A stretch of DNA of 64,000 nucleotides from Odiellus spinosus (lineage: Eukaryota > Arthropoda > Arachnida > Opiliones > Phalangiidae), in NCBI GenBank assembly GCA_963920705.1, contig OY987227.1:1054001-1118000 (forward strand), written 5' to 3'. Under the pieces are notes generated by a model. It saw only the letters and a program-made list of their open reading frames with translations, did not search any database and had not been told where the DNA came from. A program made the translations under genes and the position numbers. Shown piece by piece: positions 1-11,400 of the stretch (position 1 is the first letter of the stretch; each line of letters starts with the position of its first letter).

Positions 1-309
1 AAAATAACTCTTCAATTGAAAATAACTCTTCAATTGAAAATAACTCTTCAATTGAAAATAAATCTTCAATTGGAAATAACTCTTCAATTTAAAATAACTC
101 TTCAATTGAAAATAACTCTTCAATTGAAAATAACTCTTCAATTGAAAATAACTCTTCAATTGAAAATAACTCTTCAATTGAAAAAAACTCTTCAATTGAA
201 AATAACTCTTCAATTGAAAATAACTCTTCAATTGAAAATAACTCTTAAATTGAAAATAACTCTTCTATTGAAAATAACTTTACCATTATAAAACTTTTCA
301 ATGTAAAAT
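1..309 (+). repeat. Block 0 (left edge, partial) and ATA core
   Basis: Fifteen monomers remain of a block whose start lies outside. Markers are 3A14G at 60-77, 13T at 78-95, 18A at 168-185, 8A at 240-257 and 9T at 258-275. The core is 276-309: aactttaccattataaaa then cttttcaatgtaaaat. It matches the right end of block 2350-3157 apart from two missing monomers. Confidence 0.9.
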
Positions 310-1618
310 AAGTCTTCAATTGAAAATAAGTCTTCAATTGAAAATAACTCTTCAATTGAAAATAACTCTTCAATTGAAAATAACTCTTCAATTGAAAATA
401 GCTCTTCAATTGAAAATAACTCTTCAATTGAAAATAACTCTTCAATTGAAAATAACCCTTCAATTGAAAATAACTCTTCAATTGAAAATAACTCTTCAAT
501 TGAAAATAACTCTTCAATTGAAAATAACTCTTCAATTGAAAATAACTCTTCAATTGAAAATAACTCTTCAATTGAAAATAACTCTTCAATTGAAAATAAC
601 TCTTCAATTGAAAATAACTCTTCAATTGAAAATAACTCTTCAATTGAAAATAACTCTTCAATTGAAAATAACTCTTCAATTGAAAATAACTCTTCAATTG
701 AAAATAACTCTTCAATTGAAAATAACTCTTCAATTGAAAATAACTCTTCAATTCAAAATAACTCTTCAATTGAAAATAGCCCTTTAATTGAAAATAACCC
801 TCTATTGAAAATAAATCTTCTATTGAAAAAAATTATTCAATTGAAAATAACTCTTCAATTGAAAAAAACTCTTCAATTGAAAATAACTCTTCAATTGAAA
901 AAAACTCTTCAATTGAAAATAACTCTTCAATTGAAAATAACTCTTCAATTGAAAATAACTCTTCAATTGAAAATAACTCTTCAATTGAAAATAACTCTTC
1001 AATTGAAAATAACTCTTCAATTGAAAATAACTCTTCAATTGAAAATAACTCTTCAATTGAAAATAACTCTTCAATTGAAAATAACTCTTCAATTGAAAAT
1101 AACTCTTCAATTGAAAATAACTCTTCAATTGAAAATAACTCTTCAATTGAAAATAACTCTTCAATTGAAAATAACTCTTCAATTGAAAATAACTCTTCAA
1201 TTGAAAATAACTCTTCAATTGAAAATAACTCTTCAATTGAAAATAACTCTTCAATTGAAAATAACTCTTCAATTGAAAATAACTCTTCAATTGAAAATAA
1301 CTCTTCAATTGAAAATAACTCTTCAATTGAAAATAACTCTTCAATTGAAAATAACTCTTCAATTGAAAATAACTCTTCAATTGAAAATAACTCTTCAATT
1401 GAAAATAACTCTTCAATTGAAAATAACTCTTCAATTGAAAATAACTCTTCAATTGAAAATAACTCTTCAATTGAAAATAACTCTTCAATTGAAAATAACT
1501 CTTCAATTGAAAATAACTCTTCAATTGAAAATAACTCTTCAATTGAAGATAACTCTTCTATTGAAAATAACTATCCATTGAAAATAACTTTACCATTGCA
1601 AAACTTTTCAATATAAAA
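310..1618 (+). repeat. Block 1: gamma junction, 35-monomer plain run, GCA core
   Basis: Seventy-one monomers, two of them 17 bp. Order: 3G, 3G, three plain, 2G (400), two plain, 4C (454), 15 plain, gamma (742-848), 18A, plain, 18A, 35 plain (903-1532), 16G (1533), 9T (1551), a 17-bp monomer aactatccattgaaaat (1569-1585). The GCA core is 33 bp (1586-1618), one base shorter than the rest. Confidence 0.9.
742..848 (+). repeat. Gamma junction, copy 1
   Basis: Six monomers, 107 bp: 13C (caattc), plain, 2G4C8T (agccctttaattg), a 17-bp aaccctctattgaaaat, 3A9T18A, and aattattcaattgaaaat. It separates a mixed left part from a plain run of 35 monomers. Confidence 0.9.
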
Positions 1619-1759
1619 AAGTCTTCAATTGAAAATAACTCTTCAATTGAAAATAAATCTTCAATTGAAAATAACTCTTCAATTGAAGATAACTCTTCTA
1701 TTGAAAATAACTATCCATTGAAAATAACTTTACCATTGCAAAACTTTTCAATACAAAAT
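1619..1759 (+). repeat. Block 2: six-monomer spacer between paired GCA cores
   Basis: Order is 3G, plain, 3A, 16G, 9T, then the 17-bp aactatccattgaaaat; the core is 1726-1759. The last three monomers repeat the end of the preceding block, so the doublet looks like a local duplication of the '16G, 9T, 17-mer, core' ending. Confidence 0.9.
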
Positions 1760-1955
1760 AAGTCTTCAATGGAAAATAAGTCTTCAATTGAAAATAACTC
1801 TTCAATTGAAAATAACTCTTCAATTGAAAATAACTCTTCAATTGAAAATAACTCTTTAATTGAAAATAACTCTTCAATTGAAAATAACTCTTAAATTGAA
1901 AATAACTCTTCTATTGAAAATAAAATTACCATTGTAAAACTTTTCAATATAAAAT
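1760..1955 (+). repeat. Block 3: nine monomers and an aberrant GTA core
   Basis: It opens with 3G12G (caatgg, 1760-1777), then 3G, three plain, 8T (1850), plain, 8A, 9T. The core 1922-1955 starts aaaatta instead of aacttta, the only core with that change. Confidence 0.88.
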
Positions 1956-2349
1956 AAGTCTTCAATTGAAAATAACTCTTCAATTGAAAATAACTCTTCA
2001 ATTGAAAATAACTCTTCAATTGAAAATAACTCTTCAATTGAAAATAACTCTTCAATTGAAAATAACTCTTCAATTGAAAATAACTCTTCAATTGAAAATA
2101 ACTCTTCAATTGAAAATAACTCTTCAATTGAAAATAACTCTTCAATTGAAAATAACTCTTCTATTGAAAATAACTCTTCAATTGAAAATAACTCTTCAAT
2201 TGAAAATAACTCTTCAATTGAAAATAACTCTTCAATTGAAAATAACTCTTCAATTGAAAATAACTCTTCAATTGAGAATAACTCTTAAATTGAAAATAAC
2301 TCTTCTATTGAAAATAACTTTACCATTGTAAAACTTTTCAATATAAAAT
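1956..2349 (+). repeat. Block 4: 20 monomers, GTA core
   Basis: One 3G, ten plain, a solitary 9T (2154-2171), five plain, 15G (2262-2279), 8A, 9T, core 2316-2349 (aactttaccattgtaaaa then cttttcaatataaaat). The second half (from the solitary 9T) is the same as the end of the block at 14228-14747. Confidence 0.9.
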
Positions 2350-3157
2350 AAGTCTTCAATTGAAAATAAGTCTTCAATTGAAAATAACTCTTCAATTGAA
2401 AATAACTCTTCAATTGAAAATAACTCTTCAATTGAAAATAACTCTTCAATTGAAAATAACCCTTCAATTGAAAATAACTCTTCAATTGAAAATAACTCTT
2501 CAATTGAAAATAACTCTTCAATTGAAAATAACTCTTCAATTGAAAATAACTCTTCAATTGAAAATAACTCTTGAATTGAAAATAACTCTTATATTGAAAA
2601 TGACTCTTAAATTGAAAATAACTCTTCTATTGAAAATAACTCTTCAATTGAAAATAACTCTTCAATTGAAAATAACTCTTCAATTGAAAATAACTCTTCA
2701 ATTGAAAATAACTCTTCAATTGAAAATAACTCTTCAATTGAAAATAACTCTTCAATTGAAAATAACTCTTCAATTGAAAATAACCCTTCAATTGAAAATA
2801 ACTCTTCAATTGAAAATAACCCTTCAATTGAAAATAACTCTTCAATTGAAAATAACTCTTCAATTGAAAATAACTCTTCAATTGAAAATAAATCTTCAAT
2901 TGGAAATAACTCTTCAATTTAAAATAACTCTTCAATTGAAAATAACTCTTCAATTGAAAATAACTCTTCAATTGAAAATAACTCTTCAATTGAAAATAAC
3001 TCTTCAATTGAAAATAACTCTTCAATTGAAAAAAACTCTTCAATTGAAAATAACTCTTCAATTGAAAATAACTCTTCAATTGAAAATAACTCTTAAATTG
3101 AAAATAACTCTTCTATTGAAAATAACTTTACCATTATAAAACTTTTCAATGTAAAAT
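2350..3157 (+). repeat. Block 5: 43 monomers after a GTA core
   Basis: Two 3G, four plain, 4C (2458), five plain, the cassette (2566-2637), eight plain, 4C (2782), plain, 4C (2818), three plain, 3A14G (2890), 13T (2908), five plain, 18A (3016), three plain, 8A, 9T, ATA core 3124-3157. Blocks 4523-5295 and 6140-6911 are copies with 41 monomers, and 14748-15501 is a further variant. Confidence 0.9.
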
Positions 3158-4522
3158 AAGTCTTCAATTGAAAATAAGTCTTCAATTGAAAATAACTCTT
3201 CAATTGAAAATAACTCTTCAATTGAAAATAACTCTTCAATTGAAAATAGCTCTTCAATTGAAAATAACTCTTCAATTGAAAATAACTCTTCAATTGAAAA
3301 TAACCCTTCAATTGAAAATAACTCTTCAATTGAAAATAACTCTTCAATTGAAAATAACTCTTCAATTGAAAATAACTCTTCAATTGAAAATAACTCTTCA
3401 ATTGAAAATAACTCTTCAATTGAAAATAACTCTTCAATTGAAAATAACTCTTCAATTGAAAATAACTCTTCAATTGAAAATAACTCTTCAATTGAAAATA
3501 ACTCTTCAATTGAAAATAACTCTTCAATTGAAAATAACTCTTCAATTGAAAATAACTCTTCAATTGAAAATAACTCTTCAATTGAAAATAACTCTTCAAT
3601 TCAAAATAACTCTTCAATTGAAAATAGCCCTTTAATTGAAAATAACCCTCTATTGAAAATAAATCTTCTATTGAAAAAAATTATTCAATTGAAAATAACT
3701 CTTCAATTGAAAAAAACTCTTCAATTGAAAATAACTCTTCAATTGAAAATAACTCTTCAATTGAAAATAACTCTTCAATTGAAAATAACTCTTCAATTGA
3801 AAATAACTCTTCAATTGAAAATAACTCTTCAATTGAAAATAACTCTTCAATTGAAAATAACTCTTCAATTGAAAATAACTCTTCAATTGAAAATAACTCT
3901 TCAATTGAAAATAACTCTTCAATTGAAAATAACTCTTCAATTGAAAATAACTCTTCAATTGAAAATAACTCTTCAATTGAAAATAACTCTTCAATTGAAA
4001 ATAACTCTTCAATTGAAAATAACTCTTCAATTGAAAATAACTCTTCAATTGAAAATAACTCTTCAATTGAAAATAACTCTTCAATTGAAAATAACTCTTC
4101 AATTGAAAATAACTCTTCAATTGAAAATAACTCTTCAATTGAAAATAACTCTTCAATTGAAAATAACTCTTCAATTGAAAATAACTCTTCAATTGAAAAT
4201 AACTCTTCAATTGAAAATAACTCTTCAATTGAAAATAACTCTTCAATTGAAAATAACTCTTCAATTGAAAATAACTCTTCAATTGAAAATAACTCTTCAA
4301 TTGAAAATAACTCTTCAATTGAAAATAACTCTTCAATTGAAAATAACTCTTCAATTGAAAATAACTCTTCAATTGAAAATAACTCTTCAATTGAAAATAA
4401 CTCTTCAATTGAAAATAACTCTTCAATTGAAAATAACTCTTCAATTGAGAATAACTCTTAAATTGAAAATAACTCTTCTATTGAAAATAACTTTACCATT
4501 GTAAAACTTTTCAATATAAAAT
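3158..4522 (+). repeat. Block 6: gamma junction, 40-monomer plain run, GTA core
   Basis: Seventy-four monomers, one of 17 bp inside gamma (3590-3696). The left half equals block 1 (2G at 3248, 4C at 3302). After gamma come one 18A monomer and 40 plain monomers (3715-4434), then 15G (4435), 8A, 9T and a GTA core at 4489-4522. The ending therefore differs from block 1. Confidence 0.9.
3590..3696 (+). repeat. Gamma junction, copy 2
   Basis: It is identical to copy 1 as read, 2,848 bp downstream, and is followed by a single 18A monomer and 40 plain monomers. Confidence 0.9.
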
Positions 4523-5295
4523 AAGTCTTCAATTGAAAATAAGTCTTCAATTGAAAATAACTCTTCAATTGAAAATAACTCTTCAATTGAAAATAACTCT
4601 TCAATTGAAAATAACTCTTCAATTGAAAATAACCCTTCAATTGAAAATAACTCTTCAATTGAAAATAACTCTTCAATTGAAAATAACTCTTCAATTGAAA
4701 ATAACTCTTCAATTGAAAATAACTCTTCAATTGAAAATAACTCTTGAATTGAAAATAACTCTTATATTGAAAATGACTCTTAAATTGAAAATAACTCTTC
4801 TATTGAAAATAACTCTTCAATTGAAAATAACTCTTCAATTGAAAATAACTCTTCAATTGAAAATAACTCTTCAATTGAAAATAACTCTTCAATTGAAAAT
4901 AACTCTTCAATTGAAAATAACTCTTCAATTGAAAATAACCCTTCAATTGAAAATAACTCTTCAATTGAAAATAACCCTTCAATTGAAAATAACTCTTCAA
5001 TTGAAAATAACTCTTCAATTGAAAATAACTCTTCAATTGAAAATAAATCTTCAATTGGAAATAACTCTTCAATTTAAAATAACTCTTCAATTGAAAATAA
5101 CTCTTCAATTGAAAATAACTCTTCAATTGAAAATAACTCTTCAATTGAAAATAACTCTTCAATTGAAAATAACTCTTCAATTGAAAAAAAACTCTTCAAT
5201 TGAAAATAACTCTTCAATTGAAAATAACTCTTAAATTGAAAATAACTCTTCTATTGAAAATAACTTTACCATTATAAAACTTTTCAATGTAAAAT
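4523..5295 (+). repeat. Block 7: 41 monomers plus one extra A, ATA core
   Basis: A copy of block 5 with the cassette at 4739-4810, 4C at 4937 and 4973, 3A14G at 5045 and 13T at 5063. The A run at 5184-5191 is eight long, against seven at the same place in its three sister copies, so the block is 739 bp rather than 738. Core 5262-5295. Confidence 0.9.
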
Positions 5296-6139
5296 AAGTC
5301 TTCAATTGAAAATAAGTCTTCAATTGAAAATAACTCTTCAATTGAAAATAACTCTTCAATTGAAAATAACTCTTCAATTGAAAATAGCTCTTCAATTGAA
5401 AATAACTCTTCAATTGAAAATAACTCTTCAATTGAAAATAACCCTTCAATTGAAAATAACTCTTCAATTGAAAATAACTCTTCAATTGAAAATAACTCTT
5501 CAATTGAAAATAACTCTTCAATTGAAAATAACTCTTCAATTGAAAATAACTCTTCAATTGAAAATAACTCTTCAATTGAAAATAACTCTTCAATTGAAAA
5601 TAACTCTTCAATTGAAAATAACTCTTCAATTGAAAATAACTCTTCAATTGAAAATAACTCTTCAATTGAAAATAACTCTTCAATTGAAAATAACTCTTCA
5701 ATTGAAAATAACTCTTCAATTGAAAATAACTCTTCAATTGAAAATAACTCTTCAATTGAAAATAACTCTTCAATTGAAAATAACTCTTCAATTGAAAATA
5801 ACTCTTCAATTGAAAATAACTCTTCAATTGAAAATAACTCTTCAATTGAAAATAACTCTTCAATTGAAAATAACTCTTCAATTGAAAATAACTCTTCAAT
5901 TGAAAATAACTCTTCAATTGAAAATAACTCTTCAATTGAAAATAACTCTTCAATTGAAAATAACTCTTCAATTGAAAATAACTCTTCAATTGAAAATAAC
6001 TCTTCAATTGAAAATAACTCTTCAATTGAAAATAACTCTTCAATTGAAAATAACTCTTCAATTGAGAATAACTCTTAAATTGAAAATAACTCTTCTATTG
6101 AAAATAACTTTACCATTGTAAAACTTTTCAATATAAAAT
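5296..6139 (+). repeat. Block 8: 45 monomers with a plain run but no gamma, GTA core
   Basis: It starts as blocks 1 and 6 do (3G, 3G, three plain, 2G at 5386, 4C at 5440) and ends as block 6 does (15G at 6052, 8A, 9T, core 6106-6139), but 33 plain monomers (5458-6051) replace everything in between, gamma included. It could be a deletion derivative of a gamma block, or the state before gamma arrived. Confidence 0.88.
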
Positions 6140-6911
6140 AAGTCTTCAATTGAAAATAAGTCTTCAATTGAAAATAACTCTTCAATTGAAAATAACTCTT
6201 CAATTGAAAATAACTCTTCAATTGAAAATAACTCTTCAATTGAAAATAACCCTTCAATTGAAAATAACTCTTCAATTGAAAATAACTCTTCAATTGAAAA
6301 TAACTCTTCAATTGAAAATAACTCTTCAATTGAAAATAACTCTTCAATTGAAAATAACTCTTGAATTGAAAATAACTCTTATATTGAAAATGACTCTTAA
6401 ATTGAAAATAACTCTTCTATTGAAAATAACTCTTCAATTGAAAATAACTCTTCAATTGAAAATAACTCTTCAATTGAAAATAACTCTTCAATTGAAAATA
6501 ACTCTTCAATTGAAAATAACTCTTCAATTGAAAATAACTCTTCAATTGAAAATAACCCTTCAATTGAAAATAACTCTTCAATTGAAAATAACCCTTCAAT
6601 TGAAAATAACTCTTCAATTGAAAATAACTCTTCAATTGAAAATAACTCTTCAATTGAAAATAAATCTTCAATTGGAAATAACTCTTCAATTTAAAATAAC
6701 TCTTCAATTGAAAATAACTCTTCAATTGAAAATAACTCTTCAATTGAAAATAACTCTTCAATTGAAAATAACTCTTCAATTGAAAATAACTCTTCAATTG
6801 AAAAAAACTCTTCAATTGAAAATAACTCTTCAATTGAAAATAACTCTTAAATTGAAAATAACTCTTCTATTGAAAATAACTTTACCATTATAAAACTTTT
6901 CAATGTAAAAT
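6140..6911 (+). repeat. Block 9: 41 monomers, ATA core
   Basis: A copy of block 7 without the extra base: cassette 6356-6427, 4C at 6554 and 6590, 3A14G at 6662, 13T at 6680, 18A at 6788, two plain, 8A, 9T, core 6878-6911. Confidence 0.9.
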
Positions 6912-7379
6912 AAGTCTTCAATTGAAAATAAGTCTTCAATTGAAAATAACTCTTCAATTGAAAATAACTCTTCAATTGAAAATAACTCTTCAATTGAAAA
7001 TAGCTCTTCAATTGAAAATAACTCTTCAATTGAAAATAACTCTTCAATTGAAAATAACCCTTCAATTGAAAATAACTCTTCAATTGAAAATAACTCTTCA
7101 ATTGAAAATAACTCTTCAATTGAAAATAACTCTTCAATTGAAAATAACTCTTCAATTGAAAATAACTCTTCAATTGAAAATAACTCTTCAATTGAAAATA
7201 ACTCTTCAATTGAAAATAACTCTTCAATTGAAAATAACTCTTCAATTGAAAATAACTCTTCAATTGAAAATAACTCTTCAATTGAAAATAACTCTTCAAT
7301 TGAAAATAACTCTTCAATTGAAAATAACTCTTCAATTGAAAATAACTCTTCAATTGAAAATAACTCTTCAATTGAAAAT

Positions 7380-7486
7380 AACTCTTCAATTCAAAATAAC
7401 TCTTCAATTGAAAATAGCCCTTTAATTGAAAATAACCCTCTATTGAAAATAAATCTTCTATTGAAAAAAATTATTCAATTGAAAAT
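7380..7486 (+). repeat. Gamma junction, copy 3
   Basis: It is the same as copies 1 and 2, but the 18A monomer that follows them is absent: plain monomers start at once and run for 49 copies to copy 4. Confidence 0.9.
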
Positions 7487-8368
7487 AACTCTTCAATTGA
7501 AAATAACTCTTCAATTGAAAATAACTCTTCAATTGAAAATAACTCTTCAATTGAAAATAACTCTTCAATTGAAAATAACTCTTCAATTGAAAATAACTCT
7601 TCAATTGAAAATAACTCTTCAATTGAAAATAACTCTTCAATTGAAAATAACTCTTCAATTGAAAATAACTCTTCAATTGAAAATAACTCTTCAATTGAAA
7701 ATAACTCTTCAATTGAAAATAACTCTTCAATTGAAAATAACTCTTCAATTGAAAATAACTCTTCAATTGAAAATAACTCTTCAATTGAAAATAACTCTTC
7801 AATTGAAAATAACTCTTCAATTGAAAATAACTCTTCAATTGAAAATAACTCTTCAATTGAAAATAACTCTTCAATTGAAAATAACTCTTCAATTGAAAAT
7901 AACTCTTCAATTGAAAATAACTCTTCAATTGAAAATAACTCTTCAATTGAAAATAACTCTTCAATTGAAAATAACTCTTCAATTGAAAATAACTCTTCAA
8001 TTGAAAATAACTCTTCAATTGAAAATAACTCTTCAATTGAAAATAACTCTTCAATTGAAAATAACTCTTCAATTGAAAATAACTCTTCAATTGAAAATAA
8101 CTCTTCAATTGAAAATAACTCTTCAATTGAAAATAACTCTTCAATTGAAAATAACTCTTCAATTGAAAATAACTCTTCAATTGAAAATAACTCTTCAATT
8201 GAAAATAACTCTTCAATTGAAAATAACTCTTCAATTGAAAATAACTCTTCAATTGAAAATAACTCTTCAATTGAAAATAACTCTTCAATTGAAAATAACT
8301 CTTCAATTGAAAATAACTCTTCAATTGAAAATAACTCTTCAATTGAAAATAACTCTTCAATTGAAAAT

Positions 8369-8475
8369 AACTCTTCAATTCAAAATAACTCTTCAATTGA
8401 AAATAGCCCTTCAATTGAAAATAACCCTCTATTGAAAATAAATCTTCTATTGAAAAAAATTATTCAATTGAAAAT
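8369..8475 (+). repeat. Gamma junction, copy 4
   Basis: The third monomer here reads agcccttcaattg, lacking the 8T seen in copies 1-3. The 306-monomer run follows directly. Copies 3 and 4 are 989 bp apart (55 monomers, one of 17 bp), so 'gamma plus 49 plain' behaves as a unit duplicated in tandem. Confidence 0.9.
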
Positions 8476-11400
8476 AACTCTTCAATTGAAAATAACTCTT
8501 CAATTGAAAATAACTCTTCAATTGAAAATAACTCTTCAATTGAAAATAACTCTTCAATTGAAAATAACTCTTCAATTGAAAATAACTCTTCAATTGAAAA
8601 TAACTCTTCAATTGAAAATAACTCTTCAATTGAAAATAACTCTTCAATTGAAAATAACTCTTCAATTGAAAATAACTCTTCAATTGAAAATAACTCTTCA
8701 ATTGAAAATAACTCTTCAATTGAAAATAACTCTTCAATTGAAAATAACTCTTCAATTGAAAATAACTCTTCAATTGAAAATAACTCTTCAATTGAAAATA
8801 ACTCTTCAATTGAAAATAACTCTTCAATTGAAAATAACTCTTCAATTGAAAATAACTCTTCAATTGAAAATAACTCTTCAATTGAAAATAACTCATCAAT
8901 TGAAAATAACTCTTCAATTGAAAATAACTCTTCAATTGAAAATAACTCTTCAATTGAAAATAACTCTTCTATTGAAAATAACTCTTCAATTGAAAATAAC
9001 TCTTCAATTGAAAATAACTCTTCAAATGAAAATAACTCTTCAATTGAAAATAACTCTTCAATTGAAAATAACTCTTCAATTGAAAATAACTCTTCAATTG
9101 AAAATAACTCTTCAATTGAAAATAACTCTTCAATTGAAAATAACTCTTCAATTGAAAATAACTCTTCAATTGAAAATAACTCTTCAATTGAAAATAACTC
9201 TTCAATTGAAAATAACTCTTCAATTGAAAATAACTCTTCAATTGAAAATAACTCTTCAATTGAAAATAACTCTTCAATTGAAAATAACTCTTCAATTGAA
9301 AATAACTCTTCAATTGAAAATAACTCTTCAATTGAAAATAACTCTTCAATTGAAAATAACTCTTCAATTGAAAATAACTCTTCAATTGAAAATAACTCTT
9401 CAATTGAAAATAACTCTTCAATTGAAAATAACTCTTCAATTGAAAATAACTCTTCAATTGAAAATAACTCTTCAATTGAAAATAACTCTTCAATTGAAAA
9501 TAACTCTTCAATTGAAAATAACTCTTCAATTGAAAATAACTCTTCAATTGAAAATAACTCTTCAATTGAAAATAACTCTTCAATTGAAAATAACTCTTCA
9601 ATTGAAAATAACTCTTCAATTGAAAATAACTCTTCAATTGAAAATAACTCTTCAATTGAAAATAACTCTTCAATTGAAAATAACTCTTCAATTGAAAATA
9701 ACTCTTCAATTGAAAATAACTCTTCAATTGAAAATAACTCTTCAATTGAAAATAACTCTTCAATTGAAAATAACTCTTCAATTGAAAATAACTCTTCAAT
9801 TGAAAATAACTCTTCAATTGAAAATAACTCTTCAATTGAAAATAACTCTTCAATTGAAAATAACTCTTCAATTGAAAATAACTCTTCAATTGAAAATAAC
9901 TCTTCAATTGAAAATAACTCTTCAATTGAAAATAACTCTTCAATTGAAAATAACTCTTCAATTGAAAATAACTCTTCAATTGAAAATAACTCTTCAATTG
10001 AAAATAACTCTTCAATTGAAAATAACTCTTCAATTGAAAATAACTCTTCAATTGAAAATAACTCTTCAATTGAAAATAACTCTTCAATTGAAAATAACTC
10101 TTCAATTGAAAATAACTCTTCAATTGAAAATAACTCTTCAATTGAAAATAACTCTTCAATTGAAAATAACTCTTCAATTGAAAATAACTCTTCAATTGAA
10201 AATAACTCTTCAATTGAAAATAACTCTTCAATTGAAAATAACTCTTCAATTGAAAATAACTCTTCAATTGAAAATAACTCTTCAATTGAAAATAACTCTT
10301 CAATTGAAAATAACTCTTCAATTGAAAATAACTCTTCAATTGAAAATAACTCTTCAATTGAAAATAACTCTTCAATTGAAAATAACTCTTCAATTGAAAA
10401 TAACTCTTCAATTGAAAATAACTCTTCAATTGAAAATAACTCTTCAATTGAAAATAACTCTTCAATTGAAAATAACTCTTCAATTGAAAATAACTCTTCA
10501 ATTGAAAATAACTCTTCAATTGAAAATAACTCTTCAATTGAAAATAACTCTTCAATTGAAAATAACTCTTCAATTGAAAATAACTCTTCAATTGAAAATA
10601 ACTCTTCAATTGAAAATAACTCTTCAATTGAAAATAACTCTTCAATTGAAAATAACTCTTCAATTGAAAATAACTCTTCAATTGAAAATAACTCTTCAAT
10701 TGAAAATAACTCTTCAATTGAAAATAACTCTTCAATTGAAAATAACTCTTCAATTGAAAATAACTCTTCAATTGAAAATAACTCTTCAATTGAAAATAAC
10801 TCTTCAATTGAAAATAACTCTTCAATTGAAAATAACTCTTCAATTGAAAATAACTCTTCAATTGAAAATAACTCTTCAATTGAAAATAACTCTTCAATTG
10901 AAAATAACTCTTCAATTGAAAATAACTCTTCAATTGAAAATAACTCTTCAATTGAAAATAACTCTTCAATTGAAAATAACTCTTCAATTGAAAATAACTC
11001 TTCAATTGAAAATAACTCTTCAATTGAAAATAACTCTTCAATTGAAAATAACTCTTCAATTGAAAATAACTCTTCAATTGAAAATAACTCTTCAATTGAA
11101 AATAACTCTTCAATTGAAAATAACTCTTCAATTGAAAATAACTCTTCAATTGAAAATAACTCTTCAATTGAAAATAACTCTTCAATTGAAAATAACTCTT
11201 CAATTGAAAATAACTCTTCAATTGAAAATAACTCTTCAATTGAAAATAACTCTTCAATTGAAAATAACTCTTCAATTGAAAATAACTCTTCAATTGAAAA
11301 TAACTCTTCAATTGAAAATAACTCTTCAATTGAAAATAACTCTTCAATTGAAAATAACTCTTCAATTGAAAATAACTCTTCAATTGAAAATAACTCTTCA

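Noticed and set aside
276-309. Core as a transposon insertion or terminal repeat
   Set aside because: Both halves align to the monomer with substitutions and a two-base loss, there is no target duplication, and no transposase-like sequence lies nearby.
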